Counted from the stretch's first letter, positions 1-9,150 are shown. The stretch is DNA of 64,000 bases from Flavimobilis massiliensis (GCF_900240335.1 NZ_LT964979.1:2790001-2854000), one strand, 5' to 3'. The notes: generated by a model from the sequence alone, not told the origin. A program made the numbers and translations.

Positions 1-1291
1 TCGCCCCACCGACGACGGTGAGGACGACCGCGAGGACAAGCCGTGCCGTCGAGCCGCCGCGCACCGAGGGTGCGTCGGCGGGGCGCAGCGCTGCGAGCGG
101 CGCGACGCGCGTCGCTCCGCGGGCCGGTGCGAATGCCGCGAGGACCGTGACGACGACGCCTGCGATGAGCGGCACGAGGACGACAGCGGGCGTCACCTCG
201 ATCGTTCGGGGGAGCGGCACACCGAGGTCGCGCGTGCCGAGGACGGCGAGGAGCGTCTGGACGCCGATCGCGCCGACGAGGATGCCGGTGAGCGACGCGA
301 GCGTCCCGAGCACTCCTGCCTCGAGGAGGACGGACGCGCGCAGCTGCTTCTTCGTCGCTCCGACGCAGCGCAGGAGCGCGAGCGTGCGTGTGCGCTGCGC
401 GACGAGCACCTGGAACGTGTTGGCGATGACGAGCCCCGCGACGATGAGCGCGAGGGCACCGAAGGCGAGGACGACGTACATGACGGTGTTGGTGTCGCCG
501 CTCAGTTGGGCGATGCGTTCGTCGGCGTACTGCTGCTTCGTGAGCGCCCGGACCTGCGCGGCGTCCTCGTCCGACGTGCCTGCGGCGACGAGCTCCGCGC
601 GTGCCGCGTCGGCGAGCGCCGGGAGGACCGTCGCCGGGTCGGCGCCGGCGTCGAGCATGACGAGCGCGCTCGTGACGAGCGAGCCGCCGTTCCACGCGAG
701 CACGTCGGCGACCTGACCGACGAGAGCGCCGTCGAACGAGACGTACGCGCCGGACGGGTCGTCGAGGAGACCCGTGACGGTGACCGTCGTCGTCGTCTCC
801 TCGCTCTCGCCCTTCGCCTCGTCGAAGGTGTACCCGACGATGTCGACGGTCCCGCCGACGGTCGCGCCGAGCCTCTCGGCGACGGCCGCGGGGAGGGCAA
901 CCTCGTTCGTCGCGGCGGGCCAGGCGCCGCTCGTGAGCTTCTGGGCCTCGAGGCGAGGGTCGGCGGCGGCGGAGACGGCGAGCGTCCCGACCTCGCGCTC
1001 ACCGCGACGGACGTTGATGTAGGTCTGCACCTGCGGACTCACGACGGCGACACCGGCGGTCGCGTCGAGCGAGGTGATCGCTTCCGGGGAGAGTCCCACC
1101 GTCCCGACCAGGTCGAGGTGGGCGTCCGCGTCGGCGAGGGTCGCTGCGACCGAGTCGGTCGACGTCGACGTCATGATGTTGCCCGCGAGGAGCGTCGCGG
1201 CGACGAACGCCGTGCCGATCGCGATCGCGATGCCGGCCGAGACGAGCTTCCCGACCGACTTGCGCATCTGCGCGAAGGTGAGCCGGAACAT
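1..1291 (-). CDS. ABC transporter permease, MacB/FtsX type (C-terminus cut by window edge)
   Basis: Translation from an ATG at 1291 reads MFRLTFAQMRKSVGKLVSAG and stays open for 430 codons to the window edge. A membrane segment lies near residues 17-37. A long extracytoplasmic region follows, rich in Val, Asp and Ala. A second membrane segment starts near residue 270 and runs into the FtsX core (LVAQRTRTLALLRCVGATKK), with two more hydrophobic stretches after it. This is the MacB_PCD plus FtsX layout of efflux or lipoprotein-handling permeases. The start overlaps the ATPase stop by one base (shared T of ATG and TGA at 1291), so the two are coupled. Substrate is unknown. Confidence 0.9.
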   Translation of the reverse strand, partial: MFRLTFAQMRKSVGKLVSAGIAIAIGTAFVAATLLAGNIMTSTSTDSVAATLADADAHLDLVGTVGLSPEAITSLDATAGVAVVSPQVQTYINVRRGEREVGTLAVSAAADPRLEAQKLTSGAWPAATNEVALPAAVAERLGATVGGTVDIVGYTFDEAKGESEETTTTVTVTGLLDDPSGAYVSFDGALVGQVADVLAWNGGSLVTSALVMLDAGADPATVLPALADAARAELVAAGTSDEDAAQVRALTKQQYADERIAQLSGDTNTVMYVVLAFGALALIVAGLVIANTFQVLVAQRTRTLALLRCVGATKKQLRASVLLEAGVLGTLASLTGILVGAIGVQTLLAVLGTRDLGVPLPRTIEVTPAVVLVPLIAGVVVTVLAAFAPARGATRVAPLAALRPADAPSVRGGSTARLVLAVVLTVVGGA

Positions 1292-2082
1292 CAGGCCTGC
1301 CCCCCGACCGGCGCCGTGACGGGCGTCGTCTCGAGCGTGCGGAGCGCGTCGAGACCGGCGAGGACCGACTCGGGCGTCGGGTCGGAGATGTCGCCCGCGA
1401 TGCGACCGTCGGCGATGAGCACGACGCGGTCGGCGTATGCGGCGGCCGCGGGGTCGTGGGTCACCATGATGATCGTGCGGCCGAGCTCGCGCACGGAACG
1501 GCGCAGGAAGCTCAGGACCTCGGCGCCCGAGCGCGAGTCGAGGTTGCCCGTGGGCTCGTCCGCGAAGACGACGTCGGGCTTCGTGATGAGGGCGCGTGCG
1601 ATCGCGACGCGCTGCTGCTGGCCGCCCGAGAGCTCGGCCGGACGGTGCGTGAGGCGCTCACCGAGACCGAGGGTCTGCACGAGCGTCGCGAACCACTCCT
1701 TGTCGACCTTGTTCCCGCCGAGGTCGAGGGGCAGGAGGATGTTCTGCTCGGCCGTGAACATCGGCAGAAGGTTGAACGACTGGAAGACGAAGCCGATGCG
1801 CGTGCGGCGCAGCTCGGTGAGGGCGTCGTCGCCGAGCGCCGTGATCTCGGTGTCGCCGATGCGCGACGAGCCGCTCGTCGCGGAGTCGAGGCCCGCGAGC
1901 AGGTGCATGAGCGTCGACTTGCCCGAGCCCGAGGGGCCCATGATCGCGGTGAAGCGGCCGGGTGCGAAGTCGACGTCGACGTGGTCGAGTGCGACGACCT
2001 GGCCAGCTCCCTTGCCGTAGACCTTCGTGAGGTCGCGGGCGCTGACCGCGCCCGTCGAACCGGGGGCGACGGTGGTGTTCAT
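1291..2082 (-). CDS. ABC transporter ATP-binding protein, MacB/LolD type
   Basis: 263 aa. Walker A GPSGSGKST is at residues 49-57, the signature LSGGQQQR follows, and Walker B runs into FADEPTGNLD, which is the LolD/MacB/FtsE subfamily form. It should power the FtsX-type permease encoded directly after it. The start is preceded by a good Shine-Dalgarno on the minus strand (AGGAGC plus CCTCC just upstream). The unit lies 143 nt downstream of a NarL/HisKA_3 two-component pair on the same strand, an arrangement usual for transporters controlled by that pair. Regulation by it is inferred. Confidence 0.95.
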   Translation of the reverse strand: MNTTVAPGSTGAVSARDLTKVYGKGAGQVVALDHVDVDFAPGRFTAIMGPSGSGKSTLMHLLAGLDSATSGSSRIGDTEITALGDDALTELRRTRIGFVFQSFNLLPMFTAEQNILLPLDLGGNKVDKEWFATLVQTLGLGERLTHRPAELSGGQQQRVAIARALITKPDVVFADEPTGNLDSRSGAEVLSFLRRSVRELGRTIIMVTHDPAAAAYADRVVLIADGRIAGDISDPTPESVLAGLDALRTLETTPVTAPVGGQA

Positions 2083-2225
2083 GGAGGTGCTCCTCGTACG
2101 TTCCGGGGGAGAGGCGGGCGGGGGCCCGCCGGCTCCTCCGACGCTACCGACGGCACCGTGTGCGGGTCGTCGTGCCCCGGTGGGGTCCGTGCGTCGCGCG
2201 AGGTCATCCCACGGTCGTACGCGCG

Positions 2226-2939
2226 TCAGCTCCCGGGGGTGACGAGACCCGTCTCGTACGACGTGACGACCGCCTGGACGCGGTCCCGCGCGCCGAGCTT
2301 CGCGAGGATCCGGCCGACGTGCGTCTTCACCGTCGCCTCGGCGACGAAGAGTTCCGCGCCGATCTCCGTGTTCGAGCGCCCCCGGGCCATGAGGACGAGG
2401 ACCTCACGCTCACGCTCCGTGAGTGACGCGATGCGTGGGTCGGCGCCCGGGTCAGAGGCAGCGGGGGCGGGCAGCGCGCCCGCCATGTGCTCGATGAGGC
2501 GACGGGTGCTCGATGGCGCGATGACCGCGTCCCCGCGGTGGACGGTGCGGATTGCGGCGAGCATCTCCTCGGGCGGGGCGTCCTTGAGGAGGAAGCCGCT
2601 CGCGCCTGCGCGGATGGCCTCCATGACGTACTCGTCGAGGTCGAACGTCGTGAGGACGATGATGCGGGGCTGCCGGTCCGCGGGCAGCTGCGCCTGCCAT
2701 GCCTCGGTGAGGCGCGCGGTCGCCGAGAGCCCGTCGAGCTCGGGCATGCGGACGTCCATGAGGACGACGTCGACGGGGTGGTCGACGAGGAGGCGGACCG
2801 CCTGCGCGCCGTCACCTGCCTCGAGCGTCACCGTGAGGTCCGGCTGGGAGTCGATGACCATGCGGAAGCCCGCTCGGACGAGCTGCTGGTCGTCGACGAG
2901 GGCGACGCGGATCGCGTCGGGCGCGGGCTCGAGGGTCAC
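2226..2939 (-). CDS. NarL/LuxR-family response regulator
   Basis: 237 aa from a GTG at 2939, which gives VTLEPAPDAIRVALVDDQQL. The open frame continues upstream, but that part overlaps the kinase. The receiver domain has the acidic pair in LVDDQ, the phospho-accepting Asp in VLMDVRMPELDG and the Lys in LLKDAPPEE. The C-terminal LuxR helix-turn-helix contains LTEREREVLVLMARGRSNTEI. The GTGA overlap with the kinase stop (2936-2939) marks a coupled pair. It probably controls the ABC transporter downstream. Confidence 0.95.
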   Translation of the reverse strand: MTLEPAPDAIRVALVDDQQLVRAGFRMVIDSQPDLTVTLEAGDGAQAVRLLVDHPVDVVLMDVRMPELDGLSATARLTEAWQAQLPADRQPRIIVLTTFDLDEYVMEAIRAGASGFLLKDAPPEEMLAAIRTVHRGDAVIAPSSTRRLIEHMAGALPAPAASDPGADPRIASLTEREREVLVLMARGRSNTEIGAELFVAEATVKTHVGRILAKLGARDRVQAVVTSYETGLVTPGS

Positions 2940-4300
2940 GCGGGCTCCTGAGGGGGTGGGGGCTGGACGGGCGAGGTCGCAGCGAGCGGGACGGGCGGTT
3001 GCGGGGAGCCCACGCCCGGCTGGGCGCTCCCGCCGGGAACCGCGCGCGTGCCGGGCAGCGGGATCTCGAGGTGGACGCGGAACCCGCCGCCGGGACGCGG
3101 GCCCGCCGTGAGGCTCCCGCCGAACATCGTGGCACGTTCCGTCATGCCGAGAAGACCCTGGCCCGCGCCGTCGCTCCCGGCGGACGCGCCGCGCCCGTCG
3201 TCGGAGACGTCGAGCGTGAGCGTCGTCGTCCCCCACGTCATGAGGACCGTGACCCGCGGGCCGGGGCCCGCATGCTTGAGGACGTTCGTGAGGGACTCCT
3301 GGCACACGCGGTACACCGCGAGCCCGACCCCTGGAGGGAGGGGACGGGGCGAGCCCATGCGGACGAACGACACGTCGAGACCGGTCGCGCGCACCTGCGC
3401 GACGAGCTGCTCGAGGTCGCCCGCGGCGGGCTGCGGGGCCGCATCCGCGCTCGCGACGGTCGGCGCGACGCCGACCGACCCGCCCGGAAGCGGGGCCGTC
3501 GGGCGCGCGGACTCCGGCTCGCGCAGCACCCCGAGCAAGCGGCGCATGTCGGCGAGCGCGTCACGGCCCGTCTCCGCGATCGTGCCGAGCACGCGCTCGC
3601 CCGCCGCAGGGTCCTGACGCACGACGTACCGGCCGCCGTCGGCCTGCGCGATGATGACGGAGAGCGAGTGCGCGACGATGTCGTGCATCTCGCGCGCGAT
3701 GCGCGTGCGCTCCGCGGCGGTCGCGATGCGTGCCTGCTGGTCGCGCTCGCGCTCGAGCCGCTCGGCGCGGTCGATGAGGGTCGCGACCATGTCCTTGCGG
3801 GCGCGGCGGGTGAGCGCGAACGCCCACACCGCGAGCTCGGCGAGCACCATGAGCGTGAACGTGATGAACGCGCCGGAGAGCCCGTCGGGGCCGTAGCCGG
3901 TGTAGTTCGCCCACGCGACCGCCGACCAGAGCGCGGCTCCCGCCGCTCCCGCGACCATCGCGGTGCGGTAGGCCCAAGGTGGCCCGTGGACGGTCACCGA
4001 GTACAGAGCGGCGAGGACGGCGACCATCCCGGGGTTGCCGGTGTCTGTCCAGGCGCTCAACGTGTAGAGGAGCCCCACCGAGTAGACCGTGACGACGGAC
4101 GTCACGGGGAAGCGGCGACGCACCGCGAGCGGTGCGATGAAGAGGGTCGCCCAGAAGCCGTACTCGGAGCTTGCGCCGCCGGCTACCCACATGAGGAAGA
4201 GGGCGAGCACCGTCCACGCGACGTCGATCTTCAGCGCGTTGCGCTCCCACGACTGCTGGAGGCGCTGCCACCAGGAGGTGGGGGGATCGAGGTCGGACAC
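2936..4300 (-). CDS. Sensor histidine kinase, HisKA_3 family
   Basis: 454 aa from a GTG at 4300 (VSDLDPPTSWWQRLQQSW). Four to five hydrophobic segments occupy roughly residues 25-155, with no large extracellular loop, like the DUF7134 sensors. The H-box is REMHDIVAHSLSVI. The C-terminal HATPase region contains VSDDGRG and GQGLLGMTERA. A minus-strand hexamer TACGCT (4312-4307) ends 6 nt before the GTG and there is no Shine-Dalgarno, so a leaderless start is likely. A Pro/Gln/Ala tail ends the protein. It partners the overlapping NarL regulator. Confidence 0.93.
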   Translation of the reverse strand: MSDLDPPTSWWQRLQQSWERNALKIDVAWTVLALFLMWVAGGASSEYGFWATLFIAPLAVRRRFPVTSVVTVYSVGLLYTLSAWTDTGNPGMVAVLAALYSVTVHGPPWAYRTAMVAGAAGAALWSAVAWANYTGYGPDGLSGAFITFTLMVLAELAVWAFALTRRARKDMVATLIDRAERLERERDQQARIATAAERTRIAREMHDIVAHSLSVIIAQADGGRYVVRQDPAAGERVLGTIAETGRDALADMRRLLGVLREPESARPTAPLPGGSVGVAPTVASADAAPQPAAGDLEQLVAQVRATGLDVSFVRMGSPRPLPPGVGLAVYRVCQESLTNVLKHAGPGPRVTVLMTWGTTTLTLDVSDDGRGASAGSDGAGQGLLGMTERATMFGGSLTAGPRPGGGFRVHLEIPLPGTRAVPGGSAQPGVGSPQPPVPLAATSPVQPPPPQEPA

Positions 4301-4477
4301 CCCGCAAGCGTAGGTGGTGGCATTCGGGGGCCGCGTCATCCTGCGGGACGAGCGGGCGGGTGCCGGGTCCGCCGGACGGCTGACGTCATGACGCGGCGAC
4401 GTGACGCTCATGACACTCGACGGGTGGGAACCGCGAGTGGGCACGAACTTGGCAAGTCCATGACCTAGCATGGGGGA

Positions 4478-5161
4478 ATGACGAACGTGCTTCTTGCCGA
4501 GGACGACCCGGCGATCAGCGAGCCGCTCGCTCGCGCGCTCACCCGAGAGGGCTACCACGTCATCGTCCAGGGGACGGGGCAGGGGGCTCTGGCGAGCGCG
4601 ACCGACGTCGACCTCGTCGTCCTCGACCTCGGGCTCCCCGACATGGACGGTCTCGACGTCGCCCGCGCGATCCGCGCCCAGGGCCTCACGACGCCGGTCC
4701 TCGTGCTCACCGCACGGGCCGACGAGGTCGATCTCGTCGTGGGCCTCGATGCGGGCGCCGACGACTACGTGACGAAGCCGTTCCGTCTCGCCGAGCTCCT
4801 CGCCCGCGTCCGCGCGCTCCTGCGCCGCACGCACGGCGAGGTCGAGGCCGAAGACGAGATCCGCGCGCAGGACGTCCGGGTCGACGTCGCGGCGCACCGT
4901 GCGTTCCAGGCGGACCGCGAGCTTCACCTCACGACGAAGGAGTTCGACCTCCTGCGCGTGCTCGTCGCGAACGTCGGCACCGTCGTCGTGCGGGACACGC
5001 TCATGCGTGAGGTCTGGGGCTCCGAGCTCGTCGGCTCGACGAAGACCCTCGACATGCACGTCTCGTGGCTGCGCCGCAAGCTCGGTGACGACGCGAACTC
5101 CCCGCGCTACATCTCGACCGTGCGCGGCATGGGCTTCCGGTTCGAGACCGGCGCCCGCTGA
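4478..5161 (+). CDS. OmpR-family response regulator
   Basis: 227 aa. Receiver: acidic patch LLAEDDPAIS, phospho-Asp in LVVLDLGLPDMDG and Lys in DYVTKPFR. The C-terminal winged helix ends in RYISTVRGMGFRFE. TAGCAT at 4466-4471 ends 6 nt before the ATG, so the mRNA is probably leaderless. It is followed 40 nt later by its kinase. Divergent from the 2226-4300 system, with 177 nt between the starts. Confidence 0.95.
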   Translation: MTNVLLAEDDPAISEPLARALTREGYHVIVQGTGQGALASATDVDLVVLDLGLPDMDGLDVARAIRAQGLTTPVLVLTARADEVDLVVGLDAGADDYVTKPFRLAELLARVRALLRRTHGEVEAEDEIRAQDVRVDVAAHRAFQADRELHLTTKEFDLLRVLVANVGTVVVRDTLMREVWGSELVGSTKTLDMHVSWLRRKLGDDANSPRYISTVRGMGFRFETGAR

Positions 5162-5201
5162 CGCGTCCTCGCTGACCGCCACCTGCTGAGAGAGCCTCCG
5201 G

Positions 5202-6533
5202 ATGCGCCGCCGCCTCATCCTCGCGACCCTCTCCGCGGTCGCGGTCGCGGTGCTGCTCCTCGGCTTCCCGCTCGCATTCCTCGGCGCCCAGCTCGTCAAG
5301 GACAACGAGGTGCGCGAGCTGCAGATCCGCGCTCAGAACATCGCGCGCGCTGTCGACGGGCGAGTCGCGCGTGACGCCGAGCTCTCCGCGGACATGCTCG
5401 ACGGCTACGTCGGCGGCAACGGCCGGCTCTCGGCCTACATCCACGTCATCGGCCCGGCGGGGGAGATCATCGACGCGGGCGAGCCCGTCACCGGCCGCGT
5501 GACGAAGACGCTCGCACTGTCCGACGCCAAGGCCATCGTCGAGGTCCGCGTCTCGTCGTGGGACCTCTACGTGCGCTCCGCGCAGATCATCGTCCTCGTC
5601 GGCGTCGCCGCCGTCGTCGCTGTCGGCGCGGGGATCGTCGTCGCGATCTGGCAGGCCAACCGGCTCGCCGCGCCTCTGCTCTACCTCTCCGCGTCCGCCG
5701 AGCAGATCGGCTCCGGGCAGACGCGCCCGCGCCTCGAACCGTCGGGCATCGAGGAGATCGACCTTGTCGCCGCCGAGCTGGCCCGCTCGTCGGACCGGCT
5801 CGCGAAACGGCTCGCCGTCGAGCGACAGTTCGCGTCCGACGCCTCCCACCAGCTGCGCACGCCGCTCACCGCCCTGACGATGCGCATCGAGGAGATGGCG
5901 CTTTCCGCGCCGGACAACGACGTCGTCCAGGAGGAGGCGCGCGTCTCGCTCGAGCAGATCGAACGCCTCGTCACCGTCGTCGACGACCTGCTCTCCCGGT
6001 CGCGCCGCTCGCTCGGGGGCAACAACGAGGCTGTCGTCCTCGCGGACGTCGTCGCCCAGCAGGTCGAGGAGTGGAGCCCCACGTACACGGCGCTCGGGCG
6101 TCGGCTCGTCGTCGACGTCGACGACGCGACGACCGTCCTCGCGACGCCGGGGAGCCTTGCGCAGATCATCGCGACCCTCGTCGAGAACTCGATCAAGCAC
6201 GGCGGCGGCACGACGACCGTGCGGGCGCGTCCCGGCACGAGCGGCGCCGTCGTCGTCGAGGTGAGCGACGAGGGCCCGGGTGTGCCCGACGATCTTGCGC
6301 CCCACGTCTTCGAGCGCGAGGTGACCTCGGGCGCCGGCACGGGACTCGGGCTCGCGCTCGCACGCGACCTCGCGGCGGCCGACGGTGCACGGCTCGAGCT
6401 CTCCCAGCGGCGCCCGCCCGTCTTCTCGCTCTTCCTCGTCGGCGTGCCCAAGTCGCTCGACCCCGAGGTCGTCCTGCCCGTCGGGTCGGTCGTCTCCTCG
6501 GGCTGGAGCAGGCGGCGCAGACCACCGACGTGA
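5202..6533 (+). CDS. Sensor histidine kinase (HisKA type)
   Basis: 443 aa. N-terminal membrane segment at residues 5-28, an extracytoplasmic stretch of about 100 residues, a second segment near 128-152, then a HAMP-like linker. The H-box is ASDASHQLRTPLTAL. N-box region ENSIKHGGG and G-box GTGLGLALARDLA are present. The gene follows its OmpR regulator on the same strand. The stimulus cannot be read from the sequence. A weak purine-rich site lies before the ATG (gagagagcctccgg). Confidence 0.94.
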   Translation: MRRRLILATLSAVAVAVLLLGFPLAFLGAQLVKDNEVRELQIRAQNIARAVDGRVARDAELSADMLDGYVGGNGRLSAYIHVIGPAGEIIDAGEPVTGRVTKTLALSDAKAIVEVRVSSWDLYVRSAQIIVLVGVAAVVAVGAGIVVAIWQANRLAAPLLYLSASAEQIGSGQTRPRLEPSGIEEIDLVAAELARSSDRLAKRLAVERQFASDASHQLRTPLTALTMRIEEMALSAPDNDVVQEEARVSLEQIERLVTVVDDLLSRSRRSLGGNNEAVVLADVVAQQVEEWSPTYTALGRRLVVDVDDATTVLATPGSLAQIIATLVENSIKHGGGTTTVRARPGTSGAVVVEVSDEGPGVPDDLAPHVFEREVTSGAGTGLGLALARDLAAADGARLELSQRRPPVFSLFLVGVPKSLDPEVVLPVGSVVSSGWSRRRRPPT

Positions 6534-6597
6534 GATGCGAGGTGACATGAGGGATCTCCCGCACTCCTCGCTCCACGCACGACGATAGGCTCACCGC

Positions 6598-7155
6598 ATG
6601 CCAACGACCGTCACGTCCGTTTTCAGGACCCTGCGCGAGTTCGTCGTCTCCCGGTTCTGGGAGCTCCTGCGCTTCGGGTCGGTCGGGGGCGTGGCGTTCT
6701 TCGTCGACATGGGCGTCTTCAACCTGCTCGTCCACGGGCCCGGCGAGATCCTCGGGCACAAGCCGCTCGTTTCGCGCGGCATCGCGGTCGGCATCGCGAC
6801 CATCGTCGCCTGGATCGGCAACCGGTACTGGACGTTCACGGCGCGCAAGACCTCCAACCGCGTGCGGGAGTTCGCCGGGTTCGCCGTCGTCAACGTCGGT
6901 GGCCTGCTCATCTCGGTCGGCTGCCTCGGCTTCTCGCGGTACGTCCTCGGGCTCTCGACCGTCGTCGCCGACAACGTGGCCAACCTTGTCGGCCTCGTTC
7001 TCGGCATGATCTTCCGGTACTTCGCGTACCGCACGTTCGTCTTCACGGAGGGCGCAGCAGCCGAGGCTGCAGCAGATGCGAGCGCGCCACCTCCTCCGGT
7101 CGACGCCGAGGCCCTCGCGTCCCGTGAGACGGTCACGCCCGGAACACCTTCCTAG
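6598..7155 (+). CDS. GtrA family membrane protein
   Basis: 185 aa with four membrane segments (about residues 23-43, 60-80, 95-117 and 128-150). Typical GtrA signatures are RFGSVGGVAFFVDMGVFNLL and IGNRYWTFTARK. GtrA proteins are thought to help move lipid-linked sugars in surface polysaccharide synthesis. The C-terminal 35 residues are Ala/Pro/Glu-rich and look disordered. TAGGCT at 6586-6591 ends 6 nt before the ATG, which suggests leaderless transcription. The stop lies 21 nt before purK. Confidence 0.92.
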   Translation: MPTTVTSVFRTLREFVVSRFWELLRFGSVGGVAFFVDMGVFNLLVHGPGEILGHKPLVSRGIAVGIATIVAWIGNRYWTFTARKTSNRVREFAGFAVVNVGGLLISVGCLGFSRYVLGLSTVVADNVANLVGLVLGMIFRYFAYRTFVFTEGAAAEAAADASAPPPPVDAEALASRETVTPGTPS

Positions 7156-7176
7156 CCTCGCGTACCCTTGGGGACC

Positions 7177-8367
7177 GTGAGCGCACCGGTAGTCGCAGTC
7201 GTGGGTGGGGGCCAGCTGGCCCGGATGATGGCTCCGGCCGCGGCCGAGCTGGGGGTGCACCTGCGCGTCCTCGTCGAGGCCTCGGACGGCTCGGCGGCGC
7301 AGGTCCTCGCCGACGCCCCTGTGGGGGCCGCGTCGGACGCCGACGCCGTGCGCGCGCTCGTCGCCGGCACGTCAGGGGCGCTCGCGACCGACGCGGGCCG
7401 GGCCCGCGCAGCCGTCCTGACGTTCGAGCACGAGCACGTGCCGTTCGCCCTCCTCGACGAGATCGCCGCGGACGGCGTGCCCGTCCACCCCGGCCCTGCG
7501 GCGCTCGTCCACGCGCAGGACAAGATCGTCATGCGCGAGCGCCTCACCGCGCTCGGCGTCCCGTGCCCCCGCTGGGCGCCGCTGCCGACCGAGCTCGCAG
7601 CGGGCCGCTCCGCGCTCGCCACGTTCCTCGCCGACGGCGACGGCACGGCCGTCGTCAAGACGAGCCGCGGCGGCTACGACGGCAAGGGCGTGCGTGTCGT
7701 TCGCTCCGCCGACGAGGTCGACGACTGGTTCGAGGCCGTGGTCGCGGGCGGGCCCGCGCTCCTCGTCGAGGAGCGCGTCCCGTTCGCGCGCGAGCTCGCC
7801 GCGCTCGTCGCACGACGCCCGTCGGGCGACGTCGCGACGTACCCCGTCGTCGAGTCCGTCCAGCGCGACGGCGTGTGCTCCGAGGTCATCGCCCCCGCAC
7901 CGGGCCTGTCCGCCGAGCTCGAGGCCGAGGCCCGCCGCATCGCTGAGACCGTCGTCACGGGTCTCGGCGTCACGGGCGTCCTCGCCGTCGAGATGTTCGA
8001 GGTCGACGGCCGCGTGCTCGTCAACGAGCTCGCGATGCGCCCCCACAACTCCGGCCACTGGACGATCGACGGCGCCGTGACGAGCCAGTTCGAGCAGCAC
8101 CTGCGCGCCGTGCTCGACCTGCCGCTCGGCGACACCTCGCCCCGCGCGCCCTGGACCGTCATGGCGAACGTCCTCGGGTCCTCGCTCGACGAGCTCACCG
8201 ACGCCCTGCCCGCGATCCTCGCCGCCGACCCCGGCGCTCGCGTCAACCTCTACGGCAAGGCCGTGCGCCCCGGCCGCAAGCTCGGCCACGTCAACGTCTC
8301 GGGCGACGATCTCGACGACGTCCGTCGTCGCGCCGTCGCCGCAGCCGCGCTGCTGCGCGGCGAGTGA
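7177..8367 (+). CDS. purK: N5-carboxyaminoimidazole ribonucleotide synthase (PurK)
   Basis: 396 aa. ATP-grasp ligase that converts AIR, ATP and bicarbonate to N5-CAIR in purine synthesis. Visible motifs: N-terminal VVGGGQLARMMAPAA, ATP-grasp loop KTSRGGYDGKGVR, and the family block NELAMRPHNSGHWTIDGAVT. GTG at 7177 is preferred because TACCCT at 7163-7168 sits 8 nt upstream with no Shine-Dalgarno; a TTG three codons earlier is in frame but would overlap the -10. purE follows, but the junction is corrupted by adapter sequence. Confidence 0.95.
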   Translation: MSAPVVAVVGGGQLARMMAPAAAELGVHLRVLVEASDGSAAQVLADAPVGAASDADAVRALVAGTSGALATDAGRARAAVLTFEHEHVPFALLDEIAADGVPVHPGPAALVHAQDKIVMRERLTALGVPCPRWAPLPTELAAGRSALATFLADGDGTAVVKTSRGGYDGKGVRVVRSADEVDDWFEAVVAGGPALLVEERVPFARELAALVARRPSGDVATYPVVESVQRDGVCSEVIAPAPGLSAELEAEARRIAETVVTGLGVTGVLAVEMFEVDGRVLVNELAMRPHNSGHWTIDGAVTSQFEQHLRAVLDLPLGDTSPRAPWTVMANVLGSSLDELTDALPAILAADPGARVNLYGKAVRPGRKLGHVNVSGDDLDDVRRRAVAAAALLRGE

Positions 8368-8384
8368 ACCCGCCCGCCCCGTCC

Positions 8385-8425
8385 NCGCGCGTAAGGATTC
8401 GTCGGCAGCGTCAGATGTGTATAAG
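8385..8425. other. Nextera sequencing adapter embedded in the assembly, next to an N
   Basis: Bases 8399-8425 match the first 27 bases of the Illumina Nextera read-1 transposase adapter exactly (tcgtcggcagcg tcagatgtgtataag, written here in two parts); the adapter then breaks off before AGACAG. The eight bases just upstream (8391-8398, gtaaggat) differ by one from a Nextera i5 index as I recall it (GTAAGGAG). An ambiguous base N lies at 8385. This is a library artefact at a contig join, not biology. The true purK-purE spacing is therefore unknown. Confidence 0.95.
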
Positions 8426-8446
8426 CGCCCGCTTCAGGAGACCCGC

Positions 8447-8974
8447 ATGAGCACCACGCCCGCCCCCGTCGTTGGCATCGTCATGGGGTCCGACTCCGAC
8501 TGGCCCGTCATGCGCGCGGCCGCCGAGGCCCTCGCCGAGTTCGACGTGCCCGTCGAGGTCGACGTCGTCTCCGCGCACCGCATGCCCACCGAGATGATCG
8601 ACTACGGGCGCGAGGCCTCCGCGCGCGGCCTGCGCGTCATCATCGCGGGCGCCGGGGGAGCGGCCCACCTGCCCGGCATGCTCGCCGCCGTCACCGAGCT
8701 CCCCGTCATCGGCGTGCCCGTTCCCCTCAAGCACCTCGACGGCATGGACTCGCTGCTCGCGATCGTCCAGATGCCCGCAGGCGTGCCCGTCGCGACCGTC
8801 TCCGTCGCCGGCGCCCGCAACGCCGGGCTGCTCGCTGCGCGCATCCTCGGCGCGGGCACCGACGAGGCCTCCGAGGTCCTGCGTGCCCGCATGCGGGGCT
8901 TCCAGGAGGAGCTCCGCGACGTCGCCCAGGCCAAGGGCTCCGCGCTCCGCGAGGCGTACGCGCGCGGGGAGTAG
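8447..8974 (+). CDS. purE: N5-carboxyaminoimidazole ribonucleotide mutase (PurE)
   Basis: 175 aa. Moves the carboxyl group of N5-CAIR to C4, the step after PurK. Class I PurE hallmarks: GSDSDWPVM near the N-terminus, SAHRMP with the catalytic His, and GAGGAAHLPGM. ATG 8447 follows a good Shine-Dalgarno (aggag at 8436-8440). An in-frame ATG at 8417 gives MYKR but is encoded by adapter sequence and must not be used. Length is normal for the family. Confidence 0.96.
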   Translation: MSTTPAPVVGIVMGSDSDWPVMRAAAEALAEFDVPVEVDVVSAHRMPTEMIDYGREASARGLRVIIAGAGGAAHLPGMLAAVTELPVIGVPVPLKHLDGMDSLLAIVQMPAGVPVATVSVAGARNAGLLAARILGAGTDEASEVLRARMRGFQEELRDVAQAKGSALREAYARGE

Positions 8975-9008
8975 CACCTCGACCGTCCCCGCTCTGCTCT
9001 GCACGGCC

Positions 9009-9055
9009 CGCCGAGCCGGCCTGCTCGGCGTGACCGCCGGGCCTGCAGGCCCGGC
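9009..9055 (+). terminator. Paired GC hairpins downstream of purE
   Basis: An 8-bp stem (9009-9016 with 9023-9030, core GCCGAGC/GCTCGGC) is followed by a perfect 20-bp palindrome at 9036-9055 (gccgggcc tgca ggcccggc). They begin 35 nt after the purE stop. No T-run follows, which is common for high-GC actinobacterial terminators. Confidence 0.6.
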
Positions 9056-9144
9056 CTGCGCGGCTCGTCGCGCGGGTGCTGACAGCGCGATCTCAAAGGT
9101 CGGACGAATCCTGGACGGCCCTAGCCGGCGTGGTGCTGCCGCCG

Positions 9145-9150
9145 TATGGT
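9145..9150 (+). promoter_or_regulatory. -10 element for the cysteine-rich leader ORF
   Basis: TATGGT ends 6 nt before the ATG at 9157, the spacing seen at other leaderless starts in this window. No convincing -35 was found. It would start the mRNA at or next to the ATG. Confidence 0.55.

Noticed and set aside
18..3305. Long plus-strand ORFs opposite the ABC and two-component genes (506-2020, 1456-3111)
   Set aside because: Arg/Ala/Gly-rich shadows of real minus-strand genes; no domains or start signals.
8417..8446. PurE start at ATG 8417 (MYKRPLQETR)
   Set aside because: The codons come from Nextera adapter sequence, and a good Shine-Dalgarno points to ATG 8447.
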